A stretch of DNA of 64,000 nt from assembly GCA_013348725.1 (NCBI GenBank), contig CP054689.1:918501-982500 (forward strand). Direction: 5' to 3'. The position numbers were made by a program, and so were the translations under genes. This stretch comes from Ectothiorhodospiraceae bacterium 2226 (GTDB lineage: Bacteria > Pseudomonadota > Gammaproteobacteria > GCA-013348725). The notes below the pieces were generated by a model, which was given only the letters and a program-made list of their open reading frames with translations, did not search any database and was not told the DNA's origin. Shown piece after piece: positions 33,377 through 43,600 of this stretch (within the stretch, counting starts at the first letter, position 1; each line of letters starts with the position of its first letter).

Positions 33377-33417
33377 AGCATCCTGCACAAGGGCCGCGGG
33401 CGGAGGCCGGCGACACC

Positions 33418-33453
33418 AAAGAAAAAGGGCGACGCCGGATACCGGCGCCGCCC
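33418..33453 (-). terminator. Intrinsic terminator of the glycine-riboswitch expression platform
   Basis: On the minus strand GGGCGGCGCCGG (33453-33442) and CCGGCGTCGCCC (33438-33427) form a 12-bp stem with one G-U pair and a 3-base loop, followed by TTTTTCTTT (33426-33418). It begins right after the second aptamer and before lipA, so it fits transcriptional control: glycine binding would prevent termination. The direction of switching is inferred from known gcv riboswitches. Confidence 0.85.
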
Positions 33454-33632
33454 CTCTGTCCTTGCACCTGAGAGCTTGAGCCCCTTCGGTGGATCACCCG
33501 GGACGGGCGACCGCTCTCCAGAGTCAGCTTTGGAACGTGCGTTCCGTCCCCCGAGGTCCGGGTGCCTGAGCGATTCCGGGCGGGTTGCGCCTTCGGCGGC
33601 GGCCGGCGCTGCGCGCGGCCGCACTCTCCCAC
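33452..33632 (-). ncRNA. Tandem glycine riboswitch upstream of lipA-gcv operon
   Basis: Read on the minus strand, aptamer 1 starts at GGGAGAGTGCGG (about 33630) and includes CCGAAGG-like and CTCAGGCACCCGGACC (about 33567-33552). Aptamer 2 starts at CTCTGGAGAGCGG (33523-33511), includes CCACCGAAGGGG and CTCAGGTGCAAGGACAGAG, and ends near 33452. The duplicated GGAGAG, CCGAAGG, CTCAGG and GGAC blocks are diagnostic. It sits between a sigma70 promoter and a terminator. Confidence 0.92.
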
Positions 33633-33652
33633 GGGGTCGAGCTGAGCCGCCT

Positions 33653-33681
33653 ACTATACCCGTCGCCGACCCCGAAACCAA
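33653..33681 (-). promoter_or_regulatory. Sigma70 promoter of the glycine-riboswitch operon
   Basis: On the minus strand TTGGTT (33681-33676), a 17-bp spacer and TATAGT (33658-33653) lie just upstream of the first aptamer. Predicted transcription start is near 33646, leaving about 15 bases before the riboswitch. Confidence 0.7.
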
Positions 33682-33732
33682 GATGGCGGGAGCCCTCGCG
33701 GGCGGCGTGCACGGGCACGACCAAGACCTCGA

Positions 33733-34834
<1,102 letters not shown>

Positions 34835-34845
<11 letters not shown>

Positions 34846-36568
34846 TGGCAAACCCCGGCCTCGAGCGGTTGATGGAACGGCTCAACAGGATAACCGGTAG
34901 CAGCCCGGCGAGCACGATGGCCAGCGCGGCGGTGGCCGACTGGGCGAGCATCTCATCGGAGGCCAGCTCGAAGGCGCGCACCGCCAGGGTGTTGAAGTTG
35001 AAGGGGCGCAGCACCAGCGTCGCGGGCAGTTCCTTGAGCACATCCACGAACACCAGCAGCAGCGCGGTGAGCAGGCTGCCCCGCATGATCGGCAGGTGGA
35101 TACGCCCCAGCACCTGGGTCGGACGCCAGCCGAGCGAGCGCGCGGCGTCGTCCATCGATGGGCGTATCTTGCCGAGCGCCGCGTCCACCGTATGCAGCGC
35201 CACCGCCAGAAAGCGCACCGTGTACGCGAACAGCAGGGCCACCAGGGTGCCGGACAATAGCAGCCCGGTGGAGATGCCGAATTGCGCGCGCATCCAGGCG
35301 TCGACCGTGTTGTCGATCCAGGCGAAGGGCAGCATCACCCCTACCGCGATCACCATGCCCGGCACCGCGTAGCCCATGCCGGCGATGCGCACCGCGGCGG
35401 CCACCGAACGGGCGCCGTGCAAGCGTTTGCCGTAGGCCAGGAACAGCGCCAGCGCGAGTGCGATCAGCGCGGCCCCCGCGGCGAGCAGCACGCTGTTGCG
35501 CACCAGCACGAAGAATTGAGCATCCAGCGTCTCGCCGTAGGTGGCGAAACCCCACACCGCGAGCTGTCCGCCGGGAATCAAGAACCCGAACGCGAGCGGC
35601 AACACGCAGGCCGCGAGCGCCCCGGCGGCGGTCCAACCGCGCAGCGGGTAGCGCGGCAGCTCGCGATAGCGCTGCGTGGTGTGGTGGTAGCGGGCCTGAC
35701 GACGCGACCAACGCTCGAGCACGATCAGCACCAGCACGAAGGTCATCAAGAGCGCCGCGAGTTGCGCCGCCGCGCCGCTGTCGCCCAAGCCGAACCAGGT
35801 GCGGAAGATACCGGTGGTGAAGGTATTCACGCCGAAGTACTGCACCGTGCCGAAGTCGGCCAGCGCCTCCATCAGCGCCAGGGTGAGTCCGGCGATGATG
35901 GCGGGGCGCGCGAGCGGCAGGGCCACGGTGAAGAAGCCGCGCCACGGTCCGCAGCCGAGGGTACGGCTGACTTCCAGCACACACACCGACTGCTCCAGGA
36001 AGGCCGCGCGCGCGAGGAGATAGACGTAGGGGTAGAGCACCAGCGAGAGCATCACGATCGCGCCGGGCAGGGATCGGATCTCGGGAAACCAGTAATCGCC
36101 GAAGCCCCAGTCGAACCACTCGCGCAGGTAAGTCTGCACCGGCCCGGCGAAGTCCAGCAGGCCGGTGTAGGTGTAGGCGATGATGTAGGCCGGCACCGCC
36201 ATCGGCAGCAGCAGCGCCCACTGGAACACCCGCCGCCCGGGGAACTCGCAGAGGGTGGTGAGCCAGGCCGTGCCGACCCCCAGCACCAGGGTGCCGGCGC
36301 CCACGCCGAGCATCAGCCACAGCGAATTGAGCACATACTCCTGCAGCACCGTGTCGGCGAGGTGCTGCCACACCTCGCCGGCCGGCTGGAACACGTAGCT
36401 GAAGATGTACAGAATCGGCGCGGCCAGCAGCAGCGCCGTCAGTAGGACGCCGATGCCGTACGCCCCGAGCTTGCCCGGGTGCGGGCGCAGCCACGCCTTG
36501 AGGCGCGCCCACCGATCGGCGGGCGCGCCTCCTCGTGCGTCGTCCAGGACCAGCTCCGGATCCCGCAC
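34835..36568 (-). CDS. fbpB: Iron(III)-type ABC transporter fused permease
   Basis: The 577-residue membrane protein has about twelve membrane helices in two homologous halves, each with a BPD_transp-1 EAA loop (EALADFGTVQYFG, DVLKELPATLVLRPF). Fusion of both permease copies is typical of FbpB/SfuB. Translation starts at GTG 36568, 27 bp after fbpA. The nature of the ion is inferred from the binding protein. Confidence 0.9.
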
Positions 36569-36594
36569 CCGCTAACGCCTGCTCAGCGGGCGCA

Positions 36595-37611
36595 TCAGCG
36601 CCAACCTGCGCGGTCCATCAGGCGCACCGCCTCCGCGTTGTAGCGTCCCAAGGTGGCCAGCGGCACCTCTTCGGCCTTGAAGTCACCGAACTCGCGCAGC
36701 GCCGCGCTCACCGGCACGCCGGGGCGCACCGGGTATTCATGATTGGTCTCGGCGTACCAGCGCTGGGCCTCCTCGCTCACCAGAAACTCCAGCAGGCGCT
36801 GCGCGTTGTCGCGGTTCGGCGCGTGGCGCGTGACGCCCGCACCGCTCACGTTGATGTGCACGCCCTGCCCGTCCTGGTCCGGCCAGATGATGCCCACGCG
36901 CTGCGCCGCTGCGCGCTCGTCCGCCGCCGCATCGGCGCGCATGGCGGCGAGGTAGTAGGTGTTGACCAGCGTGAGGTCGCACTGGCCCGCCGCCACCGCC
37001 TTGATCTGATCGCGGTCGCCGCCGCGTGGCGGGCGGGCGAAGTTACGCACCAGACCGCGTACCCACTGCTCGGCCGCCTCCGCCCCCTGCGTGGCGATCA
37101 TCGCCGCGACCAGCGACTGGTTGTACACATTGTCCGAGGAGCGCACGCACACCCGGCGGCGCCAGCGCTCGTCGGCGAGGTCGGCGTAGCCCGTGATCTC
37201 GTTCGGATCCACCCGATCGCGGGCGTACACGATGGGGCGGGCGCGCATCGAGAGCGCGAACCAGCGGCCGTCCGCATCGCGCAAATGAGCCGGCACGGCC
37301 TGCGCAAGAAGCTCGGACTGCACCGGCTGGAACAACTCGAGCTCCATGGCGCGGTTGAGGTTGCCGGCATCCACCGTGAGCAGCACGTCGGCGCGCGTGT
37401 TGCGGCCCTCGCTCTGCAGGCGCTGGACCAGGGCATCGGCCCGCCCGGCCACCAGGTTCACCCGGATGCCGGTCTCTGCGGTAAACCGATCCATGAGGGG
37501 CTTGATCAGCACCTCCTGGCGGGCGGAATAGACGTTCACTTCCTGTGCCGCGGCGGCGAACGCGCCCGCCGCCAGCAGCAGGCCCAAGGCGATCACCAAT
37601 AACTTGCGCAT
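36595..37611 (-). CDS. fbpA: Iron(III)-type ABC transporter substrate-binding protein
   Basis: The 338-residue product has a signal peptide (LLVIALGLLLAAGAFA, cleaved near AAAQE) and the class II binding-protein fold beginning EVNVYSARQEVLIKPL. The ANTYY-like VNTYYLAA motif contributes the tyrosine pair that binds ferric ion in FbpA and FutA. It leads the fbpABC operon and has a good upstream promoter. Confidence 0.9.
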   Translation of the reverse strand: MRKLLVIALGLLLAAGAFAAAAQEVNVYSARQEVLIKPLMDRFTAETGIRVNLVAGRADALVQRLQSEGRNTRADVLLTVDAGNLNRAMELELFQPVQSELLAQAVPAHLRDADGRWFALSMRARPIVYARDRVDPNEITGYADLADERWRRRVCVRSSDNVYNQSLVAAMIATQGAEAAEQWVRGLVRNFARPPRGGDRDQIKAVAAGQCDLTLVNTYYLAAMRADAAADERAAAQRVGIIWPDQDGQGVHINVSGAGVTRHAPNRDNAQRLLEFLVSEEAQRWYAETNHEYPVRPGVPVSAALREFGDFKAEEVPLATLGRYNAEAVRLMDRAGWR

Positions 37612-37673
37612 ACGTCAGCCCTTAGTCGGGTAGTCGAGGGCAATAAGGGTAATGCAGCACAGCAAGGATGTAA

Positions 37674-37702
37674 ATAAGAATGGTTAGCGTTTAGCTTTGC
37701 AA
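37674..37702 (-). promoter_or_regulatory. Candidate fbpA promoter with weak Fur-box-like overlap
   Basis: On the minus strand TTGCAA (37702-37697), a 17-bp spacer and TCTTAT (37679-37674) precede fbpA. The AT-rich stretch 37672-37690 that covers the -10 box matches about 4 of 7 positions in each half of a 7-1-7 Fur box. The promoter is moderate; the Fur site is weak. Confidence 0.4.
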
Positions 37703-37729
37703 CGCCAGTTGCTCTCAAGCGCGACGGTA

Positions 37730-38986
37730 CTAAGCTAGCGGCTCGCCGCGCGCCAGACGGGAGGGTTCGCCCGCCAAGCCCATGGCGTGGCGCATGAGCA
37801 GGTTCTTCACCGGCAGCACCGCGTGGGTGAGGTTCAGCCCCAGCGAACGCACCCAGCGCACCGCCGGTAGCTCGCTGCCGAACACCCGCTTGAAGCCGTC
37901 CATGGCGGCGAGCATGGCGAGGTTCTCGCCCTTGCGCCAGCGCTCGTAGCGACGCAGCACGGCGATGGAGCCGAGGCTTTGGCGTTTCTGGATCGCCTCG
38001 ATCAGCACCTCGGCGAGGCAGGCGGCGTCCGCGAAGCCGAGGTTGACGCCCTGCCCCGCCAGCGGATGAATGGCGTGCGCGGCATCACCCACCAGCGCGA
38101 GGCGCGGGCGCACGTAGGCGTTGGCGTGCAGGGTGCGCAGCGGGAAGCTGGCGCGGGGACCGACTTCCAGGACGCGCCCGAGGCGATGCTCGAAGGCCTC
38201 GGCCAGTGCGGCGGCGAACGGCTCCTCCTCCAGCGCCAGCAGCTCGGCCGCGCGCGCCGGTGTGGTACTCCACACGATGGAACTGTAGCCCGAGGGCAGC
38301 GGCAGGAAGGCCAGCGGGCCCTCGGGCAGGAAGCGCTGCCAAGCGGTATCCTGGTGCGGCCGTTCGGTGCGCACGGTCGTCACCACCGCGCGCTGGTTGT
38401 ACTCCCAGCCGCGCACGCTGATACCGGCCTTGTCGCGCACGGTGGAGTTGGCGCCGTCGGCACCCACCACCAGCTGCGCGCTCAGGTGGCGCCCATCCTC
38501 GAGGGTGATCTGCATGTGGGCGGCGTCCCAAGCGAGCTTGGTGAGCCGTGCGGGGCTGTAGAGGTCGATATTGGGCAGCGCCTGCATGCGCGCATGCAGC
38601 GCGTGCTGCACCACGCGGTTCTCGATGATGTAGCCGAGCAGGGGCTCGCCGAGGTCGGCGCAGTCGAAGTGGATCTCGCCGTTACCGCCCGCATCCCACA
38701 CGTGCATGTGGTGGAACGGCGCGAGGCGCGCCGCCTCGATGGCCGGCCAGGCGCCCACCCCGCGCAGAATGCGTTGCGAGGCGGGGGTGATGGCACTGAC
38801 GCGCAGGTCGAAGCCGTCCTTGCCGGCGGCTGTAGCGGCGGGCGTCACGGGCGGCTGCGGCTCCACCACCGCGATGCGCAGGTCGGTACTCCCGCCGAGG
38901 GCACAGGCCACCGCGGCGCCCACCAGACTGCCGCCCACGATGATGACGTCGTATTCGTACAGGCCCTGTGTCGCACTGTTGATCAT
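37730..38986 (-). CDS. ubiI: UbiH/UbiF/UbiI-family FAD monooxygenase, probably UbiI
   Basis: The 418-residue flavoprotein has the N-terminal dinucleotide motif VIIVGGSLVGAA, the VVGADGANSTVR motif and the FAD-ribityl motif GDAAHAIHPLAGQGVNLG. It hydroxylates the ubiquinone ring in the aerobic pathway. Being after ubiH, it is assigned as UbiI (C5 hydroxylase), although UbiF is not excluded. The ATG at 38986 overlaps the ubiH stop by 4 bp. Confidence 0.88.
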   Translation of the reverse strand: MINSATQGLYEYDVIIVGGSLVGAAVACALGGSTDLRIAVVEPQPPVTPAATAAGKDGFDLRVSAITPASQRILRGVGAWPAIEAARLAPFHHMHVWDAGGNGEIHFDCADLGEPLLGYIIENRVVQHALHARMQALPNIDLYSPARLTKLAWDAAHMQITLEDGRHLSAQLVVGADGANSTVRDKAGISVRGWEYNQRAVVTTVRTERPHQDTAWQRFLPEGPLAFLPLPSGYSSIVWSTTPARAAELLALEEEPFAAALAEAFEHRLGRVLEVGPRASFPLRTLHANAYVRPRLALVGDAAHAIHPLAGQGVNLGFADAACLAEVLIEAIQKRQSLGSIAVLRRYERWRKGENLAMLAAMDGFKRVFGSELPAVRWVRSLGLNLTHAVLPVKNLLMRHAMGLAGEPSRLARGEPLA

Positions 38987-40206
38987 AGCGGCAGCCCTCG
39001 CGCGAGACGCGGCAAGCGCCCGCTCAGCCCCATGGCCTGACGGCTGAGGGTGCGCTTGAGCGGCGGCAACAGGTCCAGTGCCAGCAGCCCCAGCCCGCGC
39101 GCGTGGGCCAGCGGCGGAAACGGGGTGGAAAACACGCGCACCAGCGCGTCGGTGAAGCCGCTCACGGCCCACTGATCCAGTCGGCGCCAGCGTGCGAACT
39201 CCTCCAGCAGCGCCTCGCCGCCGACGTCCCGCCCGGCACGCTGCGCATCCACCACCAACTCCGCCAGTACCGCCGCATCGCGCAGCCCGAGGTTCAACCC
39301 CTGCCCGGCCACCGGATGCAGACTGTGCGCGGCATTGCCGATGATGACCACGCGGCCGCGGCCGGGTTCGCCCGCCACCACCCGCTGCAGCGGGTAATGC
39401 GCCCGCGCGCCGACCCGCTCGAAGCGCCCGAGGCGCTCGCCGAAACGCGCCTGCAGCGCGGCGGCGAAACCGGCCTCGTCGAGCGCGAGCAGCGCGGGGG
39501 CATCGGCGCTGCGCACCGTCCACACCAGCGAGCAGCGGCGCGGCCCCAGCGGCAGCAGGGCCAGCGGGCCGCTGTCGGTGAAGCGTTCGTAGGCGGTGTC
39601 CTGATGCGGGCGCGCCGGGCTCACGTTGGCGATGACCGCGGTCTGGCCGTACTCGGTGATCGCCAGCGGCACCCCGAGCCGTTCGCGCAGGCCGGACCGG
39701 CCGCCGTCGGCCAGCACCACCAAGCGCGCGCGCAACTCGCGCCCCTGATCGAGGCGCAGCACGGCGCCCGCCGCGTCCTGCACCAGCCCCTCAACCCGCG
39801 CCGGTGCCAGCAGATCCACCTGCGCGCCGCCGCGCTCCAAACCGGCCTTGAAGGCGCCGCCCAGCACCCGGTTCTCGACCACGTAGCCGTAGGCGTCGAG
39901 GCCGCTGTCGGCCGCCTCCAGGCGCGTCTTACCGAAGCCGCCGCGGTCGGAGACGTGAATGCGGCGAATGGGGTAAGCGCCGACCGCCTGCACCTCGCGC
40001 CAGACGCCGACGCCCTCGAGGATACGCCGCGAGCCCTCGGCCACCGCGCTCGCACGGTCGTCGTAGCTCGGCTGACCGGCCACGCCCAGCGGTACCGCCT
40101 CGACCACCGCCGTGCGCACTCCCGCGCCGCCCAGCGCGCAGCCGAGCGCGGCGCCCACCAGGCCGCCGCCGATCACCGCCACGTCATAGGGTGTGGGTTG
40201 TGCCAC
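38983..40206 (-). CDS. ubiH: 2-octaprenyl-6-methoxyphenol hydroxylase
   Basis: The 407-residue FAD monooxygenase has VAVIGGGLVGAALG at the start, VLADGGRSGLRE in the middle and GNAAHSLHPVAGQGLNLG near residue 275. UbiH is the C1 hydroxylase of ubiquinone synthesis. It starts at GTG 40206, one base after the pepP stop, and overlaps ubiI by 4 bp. The ygfB-pepP-ubiH-ubiI order equals that of E. coli. Confidence 0.92.
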   Translation of the reverse strand: MAQPTPYDVAVIGGGLVGAALGCALGGAGVRTAVVEAVPLGVAGQPSYDDRASAVAEGSRRILEGVGVWREVQAVGAYPIRRIHVSDRGGFGKTRLEAADSGLDAYGYVVENRVLGGAFKAGLERGGAQVDLLAPARVEGLVQDAAGAVLRLDQGRELRARLVVLADGGRSGLRERLGVPLAITEYGQTAVIANVSPARPHQDTAYERFTDSGPLALLPLGPRRCSLVWTVRSADAPALLALDEAGFAAALQARFGERLGRFERVGARAHYPLQRVVAGEPGRGRVVIIGNAAHSLHPVAGQGLNLGLRDAAVLAELVVDAQRAGRDVGGEALLEEFARWRRLDQWAVSGFTDALVRVFSTPFPPLAHARGLGLLALDLLPPLKRTLSRQAMGLSGRLPRLARGLPL

Positions 40207-40207
40207 G

Positions 40208-41518
40208 TCAGGAGCCGGCCATCAAGGCCTCGATCTCGTCGGGCTGTTTGGGGGCATCCTTGGACAGGATGTCGTGCCCCGTGCGGGTAACCAGCACGTC
40301 ATCCTCGATGCGCACGCCGATGTTCCACCACCGCTCGTCCACGCCCTCGCTGCCGGCGCTGATGTACAGACCGGGCTCGACGGTCATCACCATGCCGGGC
40401 TCCAGCACGCGCCACTCGCCGTCGACCTTGTAGTCGCCGACATCGTGCACGTCCATGCCCAGCCAGTGGCCGGTGCGGTGCATATAGAAGCGCCGGTAGG
40501 CCTGCTCCTCGATCAAGTGCTCCGGCGCGCCGTGCAGCAGGCCCAGATCCACCAGCCCTTCGGTGAGCACCCGCACCGCCGCCTCGTGCGGGGTGTTCCA
40601 GTGATTACCGGGCCGCACCGCCTCGATCGCGGCCAGTTGTGCCGCCAGCACGACCTCGTAGACCGCGCGCTGCTCGGCGCTGAAGCGCCCGTTGACCGGA
40701 AAGGTGCGGGTGATGTCGCTGGCGTAGCACTCGTACTCCGCGCCCGCGTCGATCAGCAGCAGCTCGCCGTCACGCAGCTCCTCGGCATTGTCGATGTAAT
40801 GCAGAATGCAGGCGTTCGCGCCGCCCCCGACGATGGACGGATAGGCCGCCACCCGGCAGCCGCCCATGCCGAATTCGTGCAGCAGTTCGGCCTCGACCTG
40901 ATACTCGTACAGGCCCGGCCGGCACTGCTGCATGGCGCGCGCGTGCGCTCGCGCCGAGACCTCCGCCGCATGGCGCATCAGCTTGATCTCGGCGGCGCTC
41001 TTGTACAGGCGCATGTCGTGCAGCAAGTGATCGAGCGCGACCAGCGTGTCGGGCGCGTGCACCCCGGCGCGGCCCTGACTGCGCAAGCGGTTGATCCACC
41101 CGATCAACAGCTGGTCGAAGTCGTGGTGCACGCCCATCGTATAGTACACCCGCTCGCTCCGCTCGAGGATGCCGGGCAGGATGTCGTCGATATCGTCGAT
41201 AGGGAAGGAATCGTCCGCGCCGTAGTCGGCCACCGCACCTTCCTGCCCCGCGCGCCGCCCGTCCCAGATCTCGCGCTCGGGATCGCGTTCGCGGCAGAAC
41301 AGGAGGTACTCGCCGTGCTCGCGCCCCGGCGCAAGCACCGCCACCGCCTCCGGCTCGGGAAACCCGGTCAGATAGTGGAAGTCGCTGTCCTGGCGATAGG
41401 GGAAATGCACGTCGCGGTTGCGCGGGCGCTGCGGCGCGGCGGGCAGGATCGCGACCGCCCCTTCGCCCATCATCTGCATCAGGCGCTTGCGGCGCCGCGC
41501 GTGTTCTTTGGCCAGCAT
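40208..41518 (-). CDS. pepP: Xaa-Pro aminopeptidase P
   Basis: The 436-residue protein has the pita-bread metal site: Asp in LIDAGAEYECYASDITRTF, His in HRTGHWLGMDVHDVG, and Glu in VMTVEPGLY plus a C-terminal WNIGVRIEDDVL. It removes N-terminal residues before proline. ATG 41518 with GGAGAGCC upstream is preferred over a TTG seven codons earlier. Confidence 0.94.
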   Translation of the reverse strand: MLAKEHARRRKRLMQMMGEGAVAILPAAPQRPRNRDVHFPYRQDSDFHYLTGFPEPEAVAVLAPGREHGEYLLFCRERDPEREIWDGRRAGQEGAVADYGADDSFPIDDIDDILPGILERSERVYYTMGVHHDFDQLLIGWINRLRSQGRAGVHAPDTLVALDHLLHDMRLYKSAAEIKLMRHAAEVSARAHARAMQQCRPGLYEYQVEAELLHEFGMGGCRVAAYPSIVGGGANACILHYIDNAEELRDGELLLIDAGAEYECYASDITRTFPVNGRFSAEQRAVYEVVLAAQLAAIEAVRPGNHWNTPHEAAVRVLTEGLVDLGLLHGAPEHLIEEQAYRRFYMHRTGHWLGMDVHDVGDYKVDGEWRVLEPGMVMTVEPGLYISAGSEGVDERWWNIGVRIEDDVLVTRTGHDILSKDAPKQPDEIEALMAGS

Positions 41519-41555
41519 GGCTCTCCGTAATTCCGACAAGTGGGCCGCGCCGCGG

Positions 41556-42119
41556 TTAGTGCAGCCGCGGCTGCTTCGCGTCCGTCGGGGTCGGGTTCAA
41601 CTCCTCGTTGATCAAGAGCACCCCCATGCGCACGTACTCGACGATCTCGACGAAGGCGGCCTCGTCTTCCTCGCGCTCGTGCTGTTCATACTCCGTCACA
41701 CGCGCGATGTTGACTAGATCCTTCACCACCTCCATGGACTGCTCGGGCAGACGCTTCAGATCGCGCGCCCCGTCGCGCGTCAGTCCGAACAAAAAGCCCT
41801 GGCACCAGTCGCCGAGGGCCTCGGTGCGCGCGGCGAGGCGCGCCTCGTCGGGCGGGAGCAGCGGCGCAAAGCCGAGCTCCGGGTCGGCGAGCTGGCCGGA
41901 CGTGGCGCGGTGCAGGGCCAGCAACGTGCGTCGATCGTCCTGCCCGAGCAGGTCGCCCGCCTGCGCGGCGCCCGCCACGTCTGCCAACCAGGCCTCGGGT
42001 TCGACCGCGCCGCGCGCGCAGATCATGCCACACAAGGTGCCATGCACCTCGGCGGCCGGGACCTCGCCGCCCAGGCGTTCGAGGGCGCCGGCGACGTGAT
42101 CGAAATCGGGTTCGCTCAT
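41556..42119 (-). CDS. ygfB: UPF0149/YgfB-family protein
   Basis: The 187-residue protein has the UPF0149 pattern, with EVHGTLCGMICA near residue 25, WCQGFLFGL in the middle and an acidic EYVRMGVLLINEEL end. In pseudomonads YgfB represses the alpA lysis route; elsewhere the role is unknown. The start at 42119 shares one base with the preceding small gene stop. Confidence 0.93.
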   Translation of the reverse strand: MSEPDFDHVAGALERLGGEVPAAEVHGTLCGMICARGAVEPEAWLADVAGAAQAGDLLGQDDRRTLLALHRATSGQLADPELGFAPLLPPDEARLAARTEALGDWCQGFLFGLTRDGARDLKRLPEQSMEVVKDLVNIARVTEYEQHEREEDEAAFVEIVEYVRMGVLLINEELNPTPTDAKQPRLH

Positions 42120-42409
42120 CAGAAACTCTCGATCCGCAATTCGTAGGGAAATAACAGCAACCGGTACAGCTTGTCGCCGAACTGCGCATGCGACAGCACC
42201 GGCTCACCGATCGTGATGGTGTTGCCGCCCGCCGCGGACAAGCCGCCGAGGCCGAAGCGGCGCTCGGCGATCAGCGCCTCCAGCACCACGCGCAGCTCCT
42301 GCGCATCGATCTCGCCGGTGTTGTCCACGACGCGGCACGGCTTACCGTGGTGCGTGGTGCCTTCGATGACGGTGGGTTGGGGCTGCATGGTAGCGGGTCC
42401 TGCCGACAC
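42119..42409 (-). CDS. Conserved-looking small protein of unknown function
   Basis: Starting at GTG 42409 the protein has 96 residues; GGAGG lies 5 bases upstream, which beats the ATG at 42388 (89 residues). It has a short N-terminal strand region, a basic-acidic middle and an end pattern LYRLLLFPYELRIESF. No export signal or known domain was recognised. It is the first gene of the ygfB-pepP-ubiH-ubiI run and its stop overlaps ygfB by one base. Confidence 0.7.
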   Translation of the reverse strand: MSAGPATMQPQPTVIEGTTHHGKPCRVVDNTGEIDAQELRVVLEALIAERRFGLGGLSAAGGNTITIGEPVLSHAQFGDKLYRLLLFPYELRIESF

Positions 42410-42431
42410 GATTACCTCCAAGTAGGCGACT

Positions 42432-42437
42432 AGTATA
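42432..42437 (-). promoter_or_regulatory. Candidate -10 box of the ygfB operon
   Basis: TATACT on the minus strand lies 22 bp upstream of GTG 42409, leaving a leader of about 15 bases. No convincing -35 box was found, so activator help or an unusual promoter is possible. Confidence 0.35.
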
Positions 42438-42567
42438 AAGGCTGCGCCCCGTTTATCGCAGGCCCACGGCCTCGGGTGGCCTGCAAGGCGGGGGCGAACC
42501 TCGGCGAACGCTTGAGCTTACGCCCTCAACCTCCTGAGCGAAAACCGAGGCCGCGTGGCGCTGCGCA

Positions 42568-42597
42568 TTGACCGCGCCGCGCAGCCGGTTCTAGTAT
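42568..42597 (+). promoter_or_regulatory. Sigma70 promoter for the coiled-coil gene and zapA
   Basis: TTGACC (42568-42573), an 18-bp spacer and TAGTAT (42592-42597) lie about 33 bp upstream of ATG 42630. The predicted leader is about 25 bases. Confidence 0.65.
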
Positions 42598-42629
42598 GGG
42601 GTCAGCGTCCATGCCCGCCGACCGATGCC

Positions 42630-42860
42630 ATGCCCGAATTCAGCCCACAACCCAAAACGCCGAGCCTTGCCCGCCTCGAGGCGCAGGTCGATGCACTGCT
42701 GAGCCAACTCGATCGGCTCGCCATGGAGAATCAGTTCTTGCGCGAGCGTGAACAGGCCTTGGTGGCCGAGCGTGCCCAGCTCATCGAGAAGGCAGAGCTT
42801 GCGCGCAGCCGCGTGGAAGCGATGATTACCCGTCTGCGCGCCATGGAGCAGGAAGGATGA
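42630..42860 (+). CDS. Small coiled-coil protein of the TIGR02449 type
   Basis: The 76-residue protein is almost one amphipathic coiled coil (LEAQVDALLSQLDRLAMENQFL onward) with ZapB-like heptads. Such proteins usually stand immediately before zapA, as here, with an ATGA overlap of 4 bp. A structural role in division is plausible from context only. Confidence 0.88.
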   Translation: MPEFSPQPKTPSLARLEAQVDALLSQLDRLAMENQFLREREQALVAERAQLIEKAELARSRVEAMITRLRAMEQEG

Positions 42861-43177
42861 AGGACGACACCACGCGGGCGGTCTCGGTACGCCTGCTCGA
42901 CAAGGAATACTTGGTCGGCTGCCCCGAAGCGGAGCAGGACGGGCTGCGCCGCGCATCGCTGTACCTCGATCAGAAGATGCGCGAGATCCGGGCCGGTGGC
43001 AAACCGATGGGCCTGGACCGCATCGCGGTGATGGCGGCACTGAACATCGCGCACGAGTTGCTGGTGGAGCGCGGCGACAAGGGCGCCACGGCGGATCCGG
43101 TGCTCGACGCGCGCCTGAACGCCCTCGGCGAACGCATCGACGCGGCCCTGCAGCGCGCGGCCCGCACCGACGGCTGA
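42857..43177 (+). CDS. zapA: Cell division protein ZapA
   Basis: The 106-residue protein has the ZapA features: a RLLDKEYLVGCPEAEQD head that mimics the FtsZ-binding fold, and a long C-terminal helix. ZapA bundles FtsZ filaments at the Z-ring. It is translationally coupled to the coiled-coil gene and is followed by 6S RNA, the order found across gammaproteobacteria. Confidence 0.95.
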   Translation: MKDDTTRAVSVRLLDKEYLVGCPEAEQDGLRRASLYLDQKMREIRAGGKPMGLDRIAVMAALNIAHELLVERGDKGATADPVLDARLNALGERIDAALQRAARTDG

Positions 43178-43397
43178 GCGGCCTGTCGGAGAATCCTGGT
43201 TTTCGGCATCCATCCGGAGCTTCCCGCGGCACACAGATGTGTCGCCGCGAACAACGGCCCCAAGCCGTTGATCACGAAGCAAAGCGAAAACACACTGGTC
43301 GCTCTGCGTGACCTGGCGCATCCAGAATGGCTTCATTTCGTCCCCTCAATTCGCGTTACCGGGCAAATTTCGGTGGTCTTCTTCCGGTCAAATCCGC

Positions 43398-43403
43398 TAC
43401 AGT
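43398..43403 (+). promoter_or_regulatory. Candidate -10 box of the 6S RNA gene
   Basis: TACAGT lies 7 bp upstream of the 5' end proposed for 6S RNA. A weak GGTCTT at -35 spacing (17 bp) may complete it. The 5' end of the RNA is set mainly by pairing with the 3' end. Confidence 0.4.
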
Positions 43404-43410
43404 TTGCCCA

Positions 43411-43600
43411 TGGACACCTACTGTGGTGTTCGTGAGCGGACCGGGTATTTTCTTGAGCCTAATTCCATACCCCGGGATCCGAAAACCGGCGCCGTGTGCA
43501 GGTCCGCCGCGCAGCGGAAAGCCTAACGCGCCGGCTACGGCTCCCACTTGAACCGCTGGTTCAAGGACGATGGTCGCCACGGCACTGCGGGGGTGTCCTC
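43411..43600 (+). ncRNA. ssrS: 6S RNA
   Basis: This gene lies between zapA and fau, the conserved site of ssrS. Its 5' GGACACC can pair with GGGTGTCC near the 3' end, closing a long hairpin of about 190 bases. Internal matches to the E. coli RNA include GTGTTCGTGAGCGG, CTTGAGCC and CCCACTTGAACC-GGTTCAAGG. 6S RNA binds sigma70 polymerase in stationary phase; the fau gene behind it is often co-transcribed. Confidence 0.85.

Noticed and set aside
42555-42629. N-terminal extension of the coiled-coil gene from position 42555
   Set aside because: That start lies upstream of the predicted promoter, and the extra residues are unlike the coiled coil.
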